Positions 33,362 through 46,300 of a stretch of DNA of 64,000 nucleotides are shown one piece after another (position 1 is the stretch's first letter; every line of letters starts with the position of its first letter). This stretch comes from Castor canadensis. Its lineage: Eukaryota; Chordata; Mammalia; Rodentia; Castoridae. The notes below the pieces were generated by a model. It had not been told where the DNA came from and did not search any database. It saw only the letters and a program-made list of their open reading frames with translations. The translations under genes and the position numbers were made by a program. The DNA lies in NCBI RefSeq assembly GCF_047511655.1, contig NC_133405.1, forward strand, positions 90,803,046 through 90,867,045. The letters run 5' to 3'.

Positions 33362-33680
33362 TACCTGGACGCTGTGGCTCATAGCTATAATCCCAGCTAC
33401 TCATCAGGCAGAAATTGGGAGGATCACAATTTGAGGCCAGCCCTGGCAAAAAGTTAATGAGGCCTCTATCTCAACAAAAAACCTGGGCATGGTAGTATAC
33501 TCCTATTATCCCAGCTGTGCCCCAGGTAGGAAAATCACTGTCTAGACCAGGCCCCAAGAAAAACACAAGTCACTACCTGAAAAATAACTAAAGCAAAAAA
33601 GGCCTGGGGCATGGCTCAAGAAGAAGTTGAGTGCCTGCCTAGCGAGTGTGAGGCCTTAAGTTCAAACCCCAGTTCGCAAA
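33362..33680 (+). mobile_element. Composite SINE (B1, B1, ID)
   Basis: 'gctgtggctcatagctataa' through 'aagttcaaaccccagttcgc'. Confidence 0.8.
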
Positions 33681-34172
33681 AAATTAAAGTCAAGAAATTA
33701 AACAACAAATGCTGGTGAGGATGCATGGGGTGGGGAGTTGGGGTTCTCATACACTCATACAATGCTACTGGGAATGTAAACTGGTGCAACCACTATGGAA
33801 ATCAGTATGGAGGTCCATCAAAAACTAAAAATAGACTAGCTTTATAACCCTGCTATACCACTTTTGGCATATATCCAAAGGAGTGTAAATCAATATACAT
33901 GAGAGATACCTGCACACCCATTTTATTGCAGCACAACCATTCACAATAGCCAAGCATTAGAATCAGCCTAGTGTCTAACAACCAATGAATGGATAAAGAA
34001 AATGTAGTATATATACACAATGGAGTATTATTCAATCATAGAGAAGGATGAAATTATGTCATTTGCAAGAAAATGGATGGAATTGTGGATTATCACATTG
34101 AGCAAGAGAAATTAAACTCAAAAAGACAAAAAATTGCATGTTTTTCCTCATATGTGGACTCTGGACCTGAAA

Positions 34173-34214
34173 TGATGATGATAATGGTGATGATGACGAC
34201 GATGATGATAATGA
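34173..34214. repeat. (GAT)n microsatellite in L1 3' UTR
   Basis: GATGAT and GACGAC-type triplets. Confidence 0.85.
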
Positions 34215-34294
34215 GACATGGTATAAAAAGGAGATTGTCGGGGGGAATCAGTGGGGGGAGAAGGGAAAAAAGAGGGTACTCAGGTAAGCAGGAT

Positions 34295-34357
34295 CATATT
34301 ACACACATGTGTGCACATATACATATGTATATATACACATATATGTATATATATGAA
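34295..34357. repeat. (AT/GT)-rich microsatellite in L1 3' UTR
   Basis: CATATA/TGTATA units. Confidence 0.85.
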
Positions 34358-34539
34358 GATAACATAATGAAACCCACTAAATAATGTTTGAAAAGGGGAG
34401 AGAAAAGAGGGATAAAGAGAGTGTAATAGAGGGGGCAAACTTGTTTAATGTACATTACACACAACTATGGAAATAACACCATGAAACTCTCTCCTACAAT
34501 TTAATGTATGGTAATAAAATTCAGGAGGTCCCCAAAAGA

Positions 34540-34879
34540 TCTTTGGTTTATGTGGATTTTATCTATTCATATTAGAAATTAAAACTGAGAAGCTAAGATA
34601 TTTATTAAATTTTTAAATATCTATAATAAAACCCATCAAATGTTAATCTAAATAACATGCTTTATTAATAACTGTATTTTTAAAAACAAAACAGAAAATA
34701 GTGCTGCTTTATAATTTTACAGTTTTTAATGTCTGATTTAATAGCAAACAGCTGGATTCTCATATTTGCTTCTGCATCCAATCTATTGTGATACCTAAAA
34801 ACATGGAAATCTCTTTTTACAATGCACTGTATGCTTGGAAGATAATAAAAGGTAAAAAGGCAAATAATGCCTTACTATT
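34540..34879. other. Unassigned AT-rich DNA
   Basis: Nothing recognised. Confidence 0.35.
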
Positions 34880-35036
34880 ATTTGAAAATAGTTTTGATCT
34901 TGAAAAACCCTGAAAGAAGGAGAGGGGGTAGAGGAGAGCAGTAGAGGGGCTGAATTCAAATATGATGTATTTGATACATTGCAAGAACTTTTGTAAATCC
35001 ACAATGCATACCACCCAGCACAATAAAAAAAAGAAA
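34880..35036 (+). mobile_element. LINE-1 3' end fragment
   Basis: Purine-rich 'aaggagagggggtagaggag' followed by 'agaacttttgtaaatccaca' and an A-rich tail; same order as at 42.43 and 62.24 kb. Confidence 0.7.
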
Positions 35037-35054
35037 AATCCTAAAAGGATCACC

Positions 35055-35097
35055 AGGATAACCAGGGTTCCCAGGACCACACTTTAAGAACCATTGT
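35055..35097 (-). mobile_element. hAT (MER5-like) terminal fragment
   Basis: 'ccaggaccacactttaagaa' is the reverse complement of the common 'ttctcaaagtgtggtcc' end. Very short. Confidence 0.45.
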
Positions 35098-35405
35098 CAG
35101 CTGGGCACAGTGGCACAGGTATAATCCTAGCTACTGAGGAGGCACAGATCGGGAAGATGGTGGTTCAATGAAAGCCTGAGCCAAAAGTTCATGATACCCC
35201 ATTTCAGTCAATAAAAGCTGGGCATGGTGTCATGTACCTGTCATCCCAGCTACACAGGAAGTATAAATAGGAGGATCGCAGTCCAGGCTACTCGGGCATA
35301 AAAGTGAGACCCTATTCAAAAAATAACTAAAGCAAAAAGGGCTAAGGGTGTGAGTCAAGTGTAGAACCCCTGCCCAGCAAGCACTGAGTTCAAAACCCAG
35401 TACAT
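35098..35405 (+). mobile_element. Composite SINE (B1, B1, ID)
   Basis: 'gctgggcacagtggcacagg' to 'gagttcaaaacccagtacat'. Confidence 0.85.
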
Positions 35406-35885
35406 TATCTTATATGACTCCATTTATTACAAAAAAAATTTGACAGATTTATATTAACTAAGAAGAGAATAGATTGATTGATGGCTTTGTATACACACAC
35501 AAATATCCACATAACAAAAGAAAACAATACAAAAAATCCTTGTGAACACACTGATTTTTCACAGTAAATAAGCTTCTTTGAAGTACGTTTATAGCATAAA
35601 ATAGTGTGTGTTCCTCTACAGCTGTACAGATGAAGACTTTGTGTTAATTATGAACATTTGACTGTTTAAGAAAGGAAGGATGAATTTTATTCAATAACAG
35701 AGAAATAAGGAGCATATAGAATTTTCTTATAAAATAGGTCTCCTTTAGAACAAAAAAGAGTAAGTATGGGATAGGAAAACATTTGCTATGTATCTAAGGC
35801 TGTTCATTCAGTTGACTTCTCAAGGTTTCTGGGTGGATCAGGTTTCTACACACAGAGAACAAGAGAATATTTGTATTTTAGAAGA
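35406..35885. other. Unassigned DNA
   Basis: Nothing recognised. Confidence 0.35.
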
Positions 35886-37570
35886 CAGAAGACCTCTTCC
35901 TAAACATGGATCATGGTCTTCAACAAATGTTCCTAGAAAAACTAGATATCCACATGTAGAAGACTAAAACTAGATCCCAGTCTCTTACCCTATACTAGTA
36001 TCAATTCAAAATGGATCAAATATCTTAATGTAAGACATGAAACTGGGAATCTACTACACAAAACAGTAGGGAAAACATACAGGCATAGGCAATAACTTCC
36101 TGAATTGAATACCACTAGCCCAGTAACTAAGAGATAGTATTGACAAATGGGACTACATCAAACTAAAAAGCATCTGTAAAGCAAAGGAAACAGTCACTAG
36201 ACTGAAGAGAAAGTATACAGAATGGGAGAAAAATCTTTGCCAGCCACACATCTGACAAGGGATTAATAACCAGAATACACAGGGAGCTCAAAAAACTAAC
36301 TTCCCAAAGAATCAACAACCCACTGAATGAAGGGGCAAATAAGCTGAACAGACAATTATCAAAAGAAGTACAAATGTCCAATAAATATATGAAGAAATGC
36401 TCAATATCTCTGGTCATAAAGGAAATGTAATGTAAAAGAAAACAACATTGAGATGGCTATCCTCACAAAATAACACAAACAACAACAAATGTTGGTGAGG
36501 ATGCAGGGAAAAAAGGAACCCTTATTACAGGTCAGTGGGAATGTAAACTAATCCAACCGCTATGAAAAGCAGTACAGAAATTCCTCAAAAAACTAAAAAT
36601 GGAACTACCATTTGATCTAGTGCTACCACTCCTGGGTACATATATGAAGTAATGTAAGTCAGCATGTAGTAGAGACACTTGCACACCAATGTTTATTGCA
36701 GCATTATTCACAAAAGCCAAACCATGAAAACAGCCAAGATGCCCTACAAATTATGAACAGATTAAGAAAATGTGGTATGTACACATATGATGGAGTTTTA
36801 TTCAGCCACAAAGAATAAAATAATGTCATTTTCAGGCAAATGGATAAAGCAGGAGACCATCATGTTAAGCAAAATAAGCCAGGTCCCGACTGACAAAGGT
36901 CATGTGTTTTCACTTATATGTGTAATATAATCCTAAAAGATAAATACACACATAAATACATACATGATCATACATATGTATGTATGTATATGTGTATATA
37001 TACATAGACAGAGAAAGAGAGAACATGATTGCAATAGTGGGACGACTGTTTAAAGGTACTAGGTGGAGGCATGGGAGGAAAAGAGAATGACAGTAAATAA
37101 TATTGAAGTACATAGCACCTATATATGAAGATGGTATAATGCAACACACTGAAAGCTATTGAATAAAACAGCATACAGGGAATAGAGACAGGGTAACTGA
37201 GGGGATTATTCTGATTAAAGTATAATATAGGCATGGGTAAAAGATCACAGCAAAACTCCTTTGAACAATTGATAAACCTTAAAAAATGAAGGACAGGAAT
37301 ATAAAACAGGTCCTGTTACTGGGTGTGTTCCAGCGGAACAGGGAAGGGTGAACAGAGAGAAGGTGAAGGAGGGTGAATATGGCTGGGGTCCTTTATATAC
37401 TTGCATGAAAACAGAATGATGAAACTAGTTGAAATTGTTTTTTGAAGTGGGGGAGGAGGGATGACAGAGGATGATGGAGAGGGTGATTCTAACCAAGGTA
37501 CGTTGTAAGAACATACAGAAATTTCACAATCAACTCCCTTATACAACTAATATTTGTTAATAAAAATGTT
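35886..37570 (+). mobile_element. LINE-1 ORF2 C-terminal part and 3' UTR
   Basis: Follows the L1 order: 'aactagatatccacatgtag' (near 35,941), 'atgggagaaaaatctttgcc', 'caaatgttggtgaggatgca', 'atggagttttattcagccac'. The 3' UTR then has a CATA/TGTA microsatellite at 36,945-37,010 and a purine-rich tail ending near 37,570. ORF2 has many stops. Confidence 0.85.
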
Positions 37571-38212
37571 TTTCTACTGTCATTTCATCAAGAGGACATA
37601 ATAATCTAAAAACATTTACATTCATAACAAAAGTTTCAAAATGCATTAAGGAAAACGGAACAGTGAAGAGAAACAGACAAACAGCTGGATATTTCACAAT
37701 AGAAAAACTACACAGAAAGCAATAGAGATAATTAATGAAACTCAAAGCTATTTTTAAAATACTGATACATTTGATAAAATACTAGCCAGACTAACTAGGA
37801 AAGAAAGAGAAAATAAAAATCAACAGTATCTGGGATGAGAGAGTTGATATCACTACAATTCTTAAGACAGTAAAAAGATAAGTGAATATTATATGTAAAA
37901 AAAACTTCATGGGCATAAGCTTAACAGCTTAGATAAAGCAGAAAAATTCTTTGACAGTCCCTCAAAAAAAAGTGGACAACTTGCATAGCCATTTATCTCT
38001 TAAAGAAATTAAGTTAGTAGCATAACCTTCCCACTGGCTAAATCTACCAATATTTAAGGAAGAACTAATATCAATCTGATACCAAAATCAGACAAAGAAA
38101 AATCACAAGAAAATAACTTACACTACAATAAAAAAATAGAAGTAGATTCAAGCTCTAAGTGTAAAAAAATCAGATGTTTGTCTCTTAAAGACACTTCACA
38201 TTCAAAGAAGAT

Positions 38213-38267
<55 letters not shown>

Positions 38268-38925
38268 AACAGCAATTTCCCTAACCTCTTATTTTTGCAA
38301 CAGAAAAAAAATTTAATAAAGTTATTTCTACCACCTTTTACCTTGTGAAACTACAACACAATCTTTTAGTTTTACTATATATTTCCTACTATGCTTAACA
38401 AATTAAAAGGCTTCAAATATGGGATTTACCAATTCAGTAATTCATTCTCTTCCTACTTCCGTGCTGACCTTGATGAATTAAATGTAGTCAAACAAACAAA
38501 CAAACAACAAAAACCCTGACTATTTAAAAGAAAATTTTATTTTGGCACAGTTTTCCAGTAAAAAAGAACAATGTCATAAGTGGCACTTAGGTTCTTAGGT
38601 TAGACTACATAAAAGTTTTTAACTTAATTTGGTTTTGAATTATTCCAATAGTGCTATAGCTGAGGACCACTAATAAACAATGTGCTTTGATGAGAAGTTA
38701 CTATGGGAAGGGCTATAATTAAGAAGCCAAAATCTACCTTCCATTGCTCTATGCCTGGTAGTACCAGTAGTTCAACAGATTTTCCCACCTTTACTTGAGC
38801 TCCTGTTTGGATACAACTGTGAGTAAAATTCTTAGTAATTCCTGAAGGTAGGGAAGAAAACAGAAAATATACTGTTAAGGTTCTGACAGGTAAGGAAAAT
38901 TAGAGGTAGGAAGCCACAGGAAGGA
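37571..38925. other. Possible older L1 debris, otherwise unassigned
   Basis: 37,760-38,160 has L1-like phrases ('actagccagactaactagga', 'taccaaaatcagacaaagaa') of ORF2 type. 38,290-38,925 shows nothing recognisable. Confidence 0.45.
38213..38263. repeat. (TG)n(AG)n microsatellite
   Basis: About eleven TG units followed by fourteen AG units. Confidence 0.95.
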
Positions 38926-39047
38926 CTCATGAATGGCAGGGTCAGGACCAGGCTCCCAACCTCTCTTTACCCTTTCATTTCTCTTTCCCCTCCATGGAAC
39001 CTAGACAGGTGGAACAAAGAGCAGATTGTTATTTGGCCTGCAAGGTG

Positions 39048-39135
39048 GAGGGAGGCTGGGGACATGGCTCAAGTGGTAGAGTACCTGCCAAGCAACCACA
39101 AGACACTGAGTTCAAACCCCAGTACTAAACAAAAA
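39048..39135 (+). mobile_element. ID-like SINE
   Basis: 'ggctggggacatggctcaag' to 'gagttcaaaccccagtacta'; bridges a spurious 152-codon open frame. Confidence 0.85.
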
Positions 39136-39645
39136 ACAACTTGGAAGCATTACCTGCAAGATGAGAAAGCTGATGGGGAAGTTACCCATAGATCCAAGAG
39201 GGAATGGCCATTTATCTTTGAAAACTCTGTATTTGGAAAGTTGAGATTCTTAGTACACGACTGCCAATGTTCCAACAACTTTGGGAACATACTAATTTCT
39301 GAAATTTTCTTACTCATTAAAATTATACATTGCCAATATGTTTTTACTAACTATGTCAGAAAATACTGTACTTTCATTTTAAGATAATTTTGTTAAGGTC
39401 ATTTTGTTATTTTTTTAAGTCAAGATTGGGAATAACAATTGCTTGATGTCATAATCATGTACAAAAGAATGAAAGTGGTCAGCATATGAAACTCATTATT
39501 TCAAACAGATGTATTGGCTATGTTTTTTTGCCCTAGGGTATAAACACACAATAAATTAGTTGGTTGTTCTGGTTTCTGCTCCACTCCTCACCAGCTTGGG
39601 TCCTGCTGGTTCTATAATCGGAGTAGAATTGGTTATAGTGATATT
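39136..39645. other. Unassigned DNA
   Basis: Nothing recognised. Confidence 0.35.
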
Positions 39646-39647
39646 AT

Positions 39648-39725
39648 CATTCTGGCAGTAATGGGGTTTGATCTCAGGGCCTTGAACGTGCTAAACAGGC
39701 ACTCTTGAGCCACACCGCCAGCCTG
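39648..39725 (-). mobile_element. ID-like SINE, minus strand
   Basis: 'gggtttgatctcagggcctt' to 'gagccacaccgccagcctga'. Confidence 0.75.
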
Positions 39726-40029
39726 ATGTTTTCACTATGAACATCTTGCTCTTCATTTCTCCTCACACCTGTACCACTGCCTCTCTCCAGGCTCCTCCCC
39801 ACCACATCCAACCCACTTGAGTTTTTGCCATGTTGAACAACACATCTCCTCCAAATTTCTGCATTTCCCTCCAGCTACTACTATTATTGTCCTTTCCACA
39901 TTCCCTATGAACTTTATTCATTGGAGTTGGTGTTTTTTGGAGAGATTTTAAAAATATAAAATACCCCTCACCCAGAATTAACAAATGTTATAATTTTTTA
40001 AAATTTAGTCACATTGCTTCATTTATTTT

Positions 40030-41500
40030 ATGAAATAAGTTAGTCATTCTAGATTTTAAAAACATGTATATAATGCTTTTTAACCCCTTAGCCATCATTA
40101 TCCCTTTCTCCCCCCAAGGCAACCAAATTTGATATGGTATGCATTATTCCAATTACTTCCTTATATGTTTTCAAACATACATGTATCCATATAGTATTCT
40201 TGTCTGTTTTTTAATTTATATAAATGGTATCATACTCTGTAACCTTCTGTAAATCATGTTTCTCAATCAACACTGTTTTTAAGATTTATCATGTTAATAC
40301 ATGCTGATATGATTTCATTTTCACTTCTACATAGGATTGTATTATATAAATACATCATTAGGTACTGTTAATTTCCCTATTAATGTGGAATGGGTAGGTA
40401 ATTTCATTTCTGTTCAGTTTTTCATAATATCATATAATGCTGCAATAAATAGTTTTATATGTCTCCTGAAAGAAGAAATGTTGGAACAGAGGGAAGACAT
40501 AGCTGCAATTTTACTAGATACTTCATAATTTCATTCTAATGTTGTAAAATTTCTTTAAATCCACATCAGCCATATGAAAACTATTGCTTTCCACAACCTT
40601 GCCAATATTAAGTATTTATTGTCAGACATAAAAATCTTTACCTGATATGTGGCATCTCATTCTTGTTTTTATTTTTGATTCCTTGAATGATTATGAATGC
40701 AATTGAGCATAATTTTTATACAGTTGTCCCTGGGTACCCAGGGATTAGTTCCAGGACCCTCTCCACATGTACCAAAATCTGAGGATACTCAAGTTCCTTA
40801 TATAAAATGGTATAGTATTTACATGAAACCTGTACATATCCTCCTGTGTCCATTTTAAGTAATCTCTAGATTATTTATAATACTTAATACACTGTAAATG
40901 TTATGTATGTAGTTGCTATACTATATTGACTACAGAATGATGACAAGAAAAAAGTCTATAACATGTTCAGTACACATGTAATTTTTTTCCAAATATTTTC
41001 AATTCCCAGTTGGTTAAATCCCCTCAGATATGGAGGGCTAACTACTTTTTCATTGGGCTCCTCTATTTCCTTTTCTGTGAATTATCCACACATAACTGAT
41101 CATTTTTTCTATTGACTGGCTTGTTATTTAATTGATTTATAAGCATTCTCTCTCTGCTTCAACAACCCTTTCCTTCCTTGAGATAATAAACCTATTTCCC
41201 TTTTATTAAAAAAAGACTATGTAGGTCAAGAAAAAAATTCCCCTATATTTTATTATTAAAAAAAACAATAGTTTTGTTTTTCACAATTAGATTCACAACC
41301 CATAGTAAATGAATGTTTTGTTTGTGATTTGAGTCGGGGACCAATTTTATTGTTTTGTATTTAGATAATTAATTGCCCCAGCACTACTTACTGAATGATA
41401 GATTCTGCCCTATGAATTCATGGCAACACCTCTTTCATATGCCAAGTTCCTATATATACCTTGGTCTATTTTTGCGTTCTAGTCTTTTTATTCATCTACT
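40030..41500 (-). mobile_element. Old L1M-type fragment, minus strand, split by MER2
   Basis: 40,210-40,330 matches the reverse complement of an L1M 3' region ('tggtatcatactctgtaacc'). 41,340-41,470 matches reverse ORF2 ('ccagcactacttactgaatg', 'ttggtctatttttgcgttct'). The MER2 element at 40,721-41,044 lies between them. Confidence 0.55.
40721..41044. mobile_element. MER2 (Tc1/mariner-Tigger type) non-autonomous transposon
   Basis: Starts 'cagttgtccctgggtaccca' after TA, contains 'atatcctcctgtgtccattt' and 'acaagaaaaaagtctataac', and ends 'gatatggagggctaacta'. The ends are inverted complements. It is a dead copy. Confidence 0.8.
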
Positions 41501-41760
41501 TGTCAATTCCCACTCATTTCTCAAACCCAGTCTATATCTACCCTGAGTTCTCTGCCATATTTGACACTATTTGAGCACTTCTTTTTGTCTGAAATATATT
41601 CCTCTCTTTCTTTCAGCTACACTTTTTCTTTCTCTCTTTAAATTTTCTGACTTTTCCTTCTTCTAGCTCTCCTAGATTTCTCTTGCTCTACATAATAGCT
41701 AAGACTTCAAAGGTTCACCCTCAACTCTCTTCCTGCTCAACATAATCTCTTAGGACAGGT
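41501..41760. other. Pyrimidine-rich old repeat-like DNA, unassigned
   Basis: Resembles the unresolved family at 9,980-10,500, but weakly. Confidence 0.3.
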
Positions 41761-41764
41761 GCTG

Positions 41765-42170
41765 AACAATACAGTAGCACTGAAAGTTGTTAAATAACTG
41801 GAGGGGGTACAGAAAGAGATACTGAAAAAGAGAGCACTGCGGGGGGGAGTTAATCAATTAAAGTATAACATATTTGTATGTGAAATACCACAGCAAAACT
41901 CCTTCAAACAATGAATATACACTTAAAAATGAAGAACAGGAATGTAAAACAGGTACTACAGGGGGGTGGATACTAGTGGGAGGGAGGAGGGAGAAGGGAA
42001 AAAGTGACCAAGGGTTAATATTGTTGATGCACTTTATATACTTGTATGAAAATATAACAATGAAACCTGCTGAATTTGTTTTAAGAAAGGGGAGGAGGAA
42101 GATGAGGAATAGAAATGTCATGATGAAATCCCCCTGTACAACAAATGCATGCTTATAAAAATGTCTTTAA
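41765..42170 (+). mobile_element. LINE-1 3' UTR
   Basis: 'acagcaaaactccttcaaac', 'gaagaacaggaatgtaaaac', a G-rich stretch, then 'aatgcatgcttataaaaatg'; same layout as 37.2-37.57 kb. Confidence 0.85.
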
Positions 42171-42424
42171 AAATATTAATCTAAGAGGTAACTATTTGCA
42201 TAAAGCAATAATATGACAATGTACTAGATGACTACAGCATATAAATAAGTGAAATGGATGAGAACAATATCAAAAGGGATACATGGGAAGAATTGGAAAA
42301 ATTCTGCTAAAAGGTTACTACTTACATATGAAGTAGTAAGTACAGTAGTGTTTAAAAGTAGGCTTAGATCAAAATGCATGTTAGAAAAATAGGGCAATCA
42401 CTAAAAACATTAAGAAAAAGAAAT

Positions 42425-42565
42425 ATATGGGGGAAAGGAGGATAAAGGAGAATGATGGAGGGGGTAAGTTCAACTATGACATATTGTTAAGAACTTTTGT
42501 AAATGTCACATTGTATTCCAGTACAACAATAATAAAATAAATAAATAAGTAAATAAAAGAAAAAG
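42425..42565 (+). mobile_element. LINE-1 3' end with (AATA)n tail
   Basis: 'ggataaaggagaatgatgga' to 'cagtacaacaataataaaat'. Confidence 0.75.
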
Positions 42566-42579
42566 AAATATAAATGATA

Positions 42580-44265
42580 TATAAAGGAGATAAAATGCTC
42601 AATTACCATCATGTAGATTAAACATAATCTCAATCAAAATTTTAGCAAGCATTTTATAAGTATAGACAAACTGATTCTAAAATATATATAAAAAGACAAT
42701 TGACCTAGAATAGTTCTCACAACTCTAAAAAAGAAGTTAGAGGACTGATGTTATCTGATCGCAAGACTTCCTCTACAGTAAAATCAGGATGGATAGATAC
42801 CAGCAACAGAAAGGCACAGACCAGAATAGAGAGCCAAGAAAACAGACCCATACAAATATAAACTACTGATATTTTTATGACTGTAAAGCCATTTGTTATT
42901 CCTTTGAGGGTTCATAGGGTGTGGGAGAGAGGTATGCTATTTTTTTCTAGTTGATCATTTTTTAATAGACTTTATTTTTTAGTGCAGTTTTTGGTTCATA
43001 GCAAAACTGAGTGGAAGGTATTGATTTCCCACATATGCTCTGCCCCCATGTATACACAGATTCACCCACTATCAATTCCCTGACAGAAGGATAGATGTGT
43101 TACAATTCATGAACCAACAGTAAAACATCATCCTCAAATTTCTTAGTTTATTCTGGAGTTCATTCTTGGTGTTCTACATCATGTGGGTTTGGACAAAGGT
43201 ATAATGACATTTGTCCTCCATTATAGTATCAATACAGAGTAATTTCACTTCCCTAAAAAAATCCCCTATACTCCACCTATTCATTCCTGCCCCAAAACTT
43301 TGGAAACCACTTACCTTTTTATTGTCTCCATAGTTTTGCCTTTTCCAAAATAGCATCATAGTACAGGATGTAGCCTTTTCAAATTGGTTTCTTTCCTTCA
43401 CAAATATGCATTTAAGGTTTGTCCATATATTCATGGCTTGATAGCTTTTTTTTGTTTTTGCACTGAATTCAGTCTGGATATACTTGTTTCTTTATCCACT
43501 TGTCAACTGAAGAACTTTTTGATTGCTTACAAATTTGGCTATTATGGATAAAGCTGCTATAAACATTCACATACAGAGTTTTGTACATACACAAGTTTTC
43601 AATAGTTGGGCAAGTACTAAGAAGTACAACTGCATGATCATATGGTGGAAGGATGTTTAGTTTTAAGAAAATACTAAACTGTTTAAGTGGCTATGCCCTT
43701 TTGTATTCCCACCAACAATGAATGAGAGTGCCAGTATTTGATGCTGTTAATGTTTGGGATTTTGGATATTTTAATACGTGTGTAATGGTATCTCATTGTT
43801 TAATTTGCAATTCCCAAATAACATGATTCTCTGGTGAGGTATCTGTTCAGGTCTTTGACTCACTTTTTAATTCAGATTATTCATTTAATCAACTGAATTT
43901 TTACATACACATAAAGAGAATTCAATGGAGAAAGGACAGTCTTTGCAACAAATGATGGTGGAACAACTGGAATTCATATGCAAAACAAAACCAATCTTGA
44001 GACAGACCTCACCGTGAATTAACTCGAATGATAAAATTAAAAGTAAAATGGAAAATTACAAAATTCTAGAAGAAAACAGATAAACTGCATGACATTAGGT
44101 TTAATAATGAGATTATAGATACAACAATAAGTGCAATCACTATGTGAAGAGCTCAGTGAACTCTCTTTCCCAAAGACACATCTGTAAAACTGGTCAAAAA
44201 CTAAAAGGTCAATCACATCAAATCTCTGAGATTGGTCAAAGGGCTTACAACAGTTGAGAGGCATT
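42580..44265 (+). mobile_element. Old LINE-1 ORF2, plus strand, split by a reverse L1M
   Basis: 'aaaggcacagaccagaatag' (42,780-42,890) and 'ggagaaaggacagtctttgc' (43,927 on) are consecutive parts of L1 ORF2. The reverse-strand L1M at 42,900-43,890 lies between them. Confidence 0.65.
42900..43890 (-). mobile_element. L1M-type 3' end, minus strand
   Basis: 'gttcattcttggtgttctac', 'gtttggacaaaggtataatg' and 'gctgctataaacattcacat' are typical reverse L1M 3' sequence. Confidence 0.75.
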
Positions 44266-44964
44266 TATTTCACAAATTCTACAGAACTAACTAAGAGCAG
44301 TGAAAATCTATGGCATTTCAATCAGGGGTTGCTCTTTTCTATTTATAAATTTATATTGTGAAATTACTTTTGTGGCAGCAACTCCCAAATCCTCTGTTTC
44401 CAAATAATTGTCATTATCTGTCCTATCTATTGGTTCCCTAGAAGACCCTACTACAAGAGCTTACGTTTGATTCAGTATACAACCCACACTAAAAGCCTCT
44501 ACACAAGGGACATTTGTTGAAAACATTTACAGACAAATGTTTTAATATGCCTAAGACAAGTCACAACACCTGGAGCAAACAACAGACTAAACAAAAAGAA
44601 CGAAAGGAAAAGCTGAAGAATGAGATATCTTATAGGGTATTTGAAAAGTTCTAATATTTTCCAGGAAATACAGAAGGCCACCTGCATACATAGGGCTGCA
44701 TGCAAGCTTAGGAAAAACCTGAGAAGGCTCTAAGCTCTCATATCTAAATGACTTTTTCCAAACAGGAAATGAAAGCAAAGCACAGTTTTAAATGGTTGGT
44801 TAAGTGTTGTATGCATGCTTCAACATGTACACAATTTCTCTTCTGAATTGGTATACTTATTGGTCCCAGGAATTTATGGAAATCTTTCTCAATTCATTAG
44901 CTGATTACTAAGCTCAGCAAGGACTTCAGTGGCCAACATACAACAAATACAGACCTCAGAATAT
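44266..44964. other. Unassigned DNA
   Basis: Nothing recognised. Confidence 0.35.
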
Positions 44965-45185
44965 TTTTTTTGGAGGTACTAGGGTTTGAACTCAGGACAT
45001 CACACTTGCTAGGCAGGTACTCTACCACTTGAGACATTCTGCCAGCCCTTTTTTGTGTTGGCTATTTTCTAGATAGGGTCTCACAAACTGTTTGCCCAGG
45101 GCTGGCTTTCAACTGATATTCTCCAGATCTCTACCCCCTGAGTAGCTAGGATTACAAGTGTGAGCCACTGGTGCCCAGCTCAGAA
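44965..45185 (-). mobile_element. Composite SINE, minus strand
   Basis: 'gggtttgaactcaggacatc' to 'tgtgagccactggtgcccag'. Confidence 0.85.
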
Positions 45186-46228
45186 TTGGTTTTTAAAAAA
45201 AAACATGAACAAAAAAATCTACTACAAAAAGCAAAACAACAAACCCAGGGAGGGGAGAAATCTGATTACGAAAGTTGGCACATTATAACATTTAAAATGT
45301 ATGGTTTTAACAAAAATAAAAGACATGCAAAGATGCAAAAAGTATGACTATCTTTTTCTTTGTTCGGTCCCTAATTTCTTCAAACCCACTACAAATATAA
45401 AGTAACTGATGTGAAAATTTCATTAGAGGGACTCAAGTGCAAATTGGCACTGACAGAAGAAGGAATCAGTAAATTCCGAGGTCAACTGAGATTATCCAGT
45501 CTGAGGAACATAAAGAACAAAGAAATATAAAACAATTTCAGGAACCTATGAGAAATCAAGTGACCAAAATATACATAATGAAATCAAAAGTAGAGAGAGA
45601 AAGGTGAAGAAAATATCTGAACAAATTATGGCTGAAAACATCAGAAATCTGATGAGAAAAAAAGTTTATTTAAACTTCAAAAAAAAAAAACAAGTAGGAA
45701 AAATGTAAAAGAATACACACAGGAACAGTACAGTCAAAATAATGAAAGCCAAAAACAAGGAGAAAATTTAGAGGGCAACAAGAGAAAAACAACTCTACAA
45801 ACAGGAGAGCAAACTTAGTAAGTGTGAGGTGACTTCTCAGAAGCCATGGAGGCACAAAGGCAGCAAGATGACATATTCAAGCTATGGAAAGAAAAAAAAA
45901 ACTGTCAACAAAGAATTCTGTATTTAAGTAAAGGAAGTAAAACAATTCTTCAAAAGTGAGGACATTCCCTGACAAATAAAAACTGAGATCTAGCAGCTAG
46001 TAGCTACCCTAAGAATACTACTAATGGGAATCCTTCAGCCTGAAAGGAAAGGACACTGGAAGTAACTTCAAGCCACATGAAAAAATGAAGGGCATCAGTA
46101 AAGGTAACTACATAGTTTAAAATAATATTTTTAAAAACACGGTAAGTGTAGTTTCTTTTTTACTTTGCTACATCTATGTCTTGCAATATGATTGAAAACA
46201 TAACTGGTGTAATAATTATAAATCTATG

Positions 46229-46300
46229 CTGAACACACAATACGTAAAGATGTAATTTGTGACACTGAACACACAATACATAAAGATGTAATTTGTGAAA
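46229..46300. repeat. 36-bp tandem duplication
   Basis: Two copies (46,229-46,264 and 46,265-46,300) starting 'ctgaacacacaatac', differing at two bases. Confidence 0.9.

Larger units (their letters stand above)
33690..34530 (+). mobile_element. LINE-1 ORF2 end and 3' UTR
   Basis: 'aacaacaaatgctggtgagg' to 'atggagtattattcaatcat' is the L1 C-terminus; the 3' UTR follows with GAT- and AT-type microsatellites and a purine-rich tail ending 'gtatggtaataaaattcagg'. Confidence 0.85.

Noticed and set aside
34073..34384. 103-codon plus-strand open frame
   Set aside because: Lies over the L1 C-terminus and the GAT and AT microsatellites of its 3' UTR.
38929..39387. 152-codon plus-strand open frame
   Set aside because: Its middle is the translation of an ID-like SINE (39,048-39,135); the flanks show no domain.
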